From: Prevotella sp.
Lineage (GTDB): Bacteria; Bacteroidota; Bacteroidia; Bacteroidales; Bacteroidaceae
DNA: 5,501 nt
NCBI GenBank assembly: GCA_021204605.1
Contig: JAJPZD010000276.1
Location: 1-5,501, forward strand
Direction of reading: 5' to 3'
The number at the start of each line of letters is the position of its first letter. Position 1 is the stretch's first letter. The notes beneath the pieces were generated by a model that was given only the letters and a program-made list of their open reading frames with translations, was not told where the DNA came from and did no database searches. The position numbers were made by a program, and so were the translations under genes. This document shows positions 5,500 through 5,501 of this stretch, piece by piece.

Positions 5500-5501
5500 C
5501 T

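Overview
The window looks like a chromosomal segment of a Bacteroidales bacterium, most likely Prevotella or a close relative from a gut, rumen or oral community. Four things support this: the gene order metK / DUF4271 / hemD / rnpA / yidD / tyrS, the DUF4271 protein itself (a Bacteroidetes family), several promoter elements of the Bacteroidetes type (-7 TAnnTTTG with an upstream TTTG), and a secreted pectate lyase with a Prevotella-like C-terminal tail. The genus is an inference from remembered family sequences; no search was run.

Layout. Positions 1-3912 are a tightly packed minus-strand run, read right to left: metK (S-adenosylmethionine synthetase), a DUF4271 six-helix membrane protein, hemD (uroporphyrinogen-III synthase), rnpA (RNase P protein), yidD (membrane insertion factor) and the first 38 codons of tyrS (tyrosyl-tRNA synthetase), which leaves the window on the left. 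Spacings are 36 bp (metK to DUF4271), 3 bp (to hemD), 4 bp (to rnpA), a 4-bp ATGA overlap (to yidD) and 59 bp (to tyrS). DUF4271-hemD-rnpA-yidD is almost certainly co-transcribed. Promoter-like motifs in front of metK, in front of DUF4271 and inside the 3' end of DUF4271 suggest extra transcript starts.

Positions 3913-4150 are a divergent, AT-rich intergenic region with one well-formed Bacteroidetes promoter facing each way. It holds no RNA gene and no riboswitch that I can see; the predicted metK leader is only about 20 nt. Positions 4151-5455 on the plus strand encode a secreted, cysteine-rich family 1 pectate lyase with a C-terminal tail resembling a type 9 secretion sorting signal. A clear intrinsic terminator follows at 5464-5499.

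The minus-strand genes are housekeeping: methyl donor supply, tetrapyrrole chemistry, tRNA 5' processing, membrane protein insertion and tRNA charging. The pectate lyase is an independent plant-polysaccharide gene. I found no phage, transposon, CRISPR, toxin-antitoxin or defence system. The best leads are the uncharacterised DUF4271 protein with its puzzling N-terminus, and the cysteine-rich lyase.
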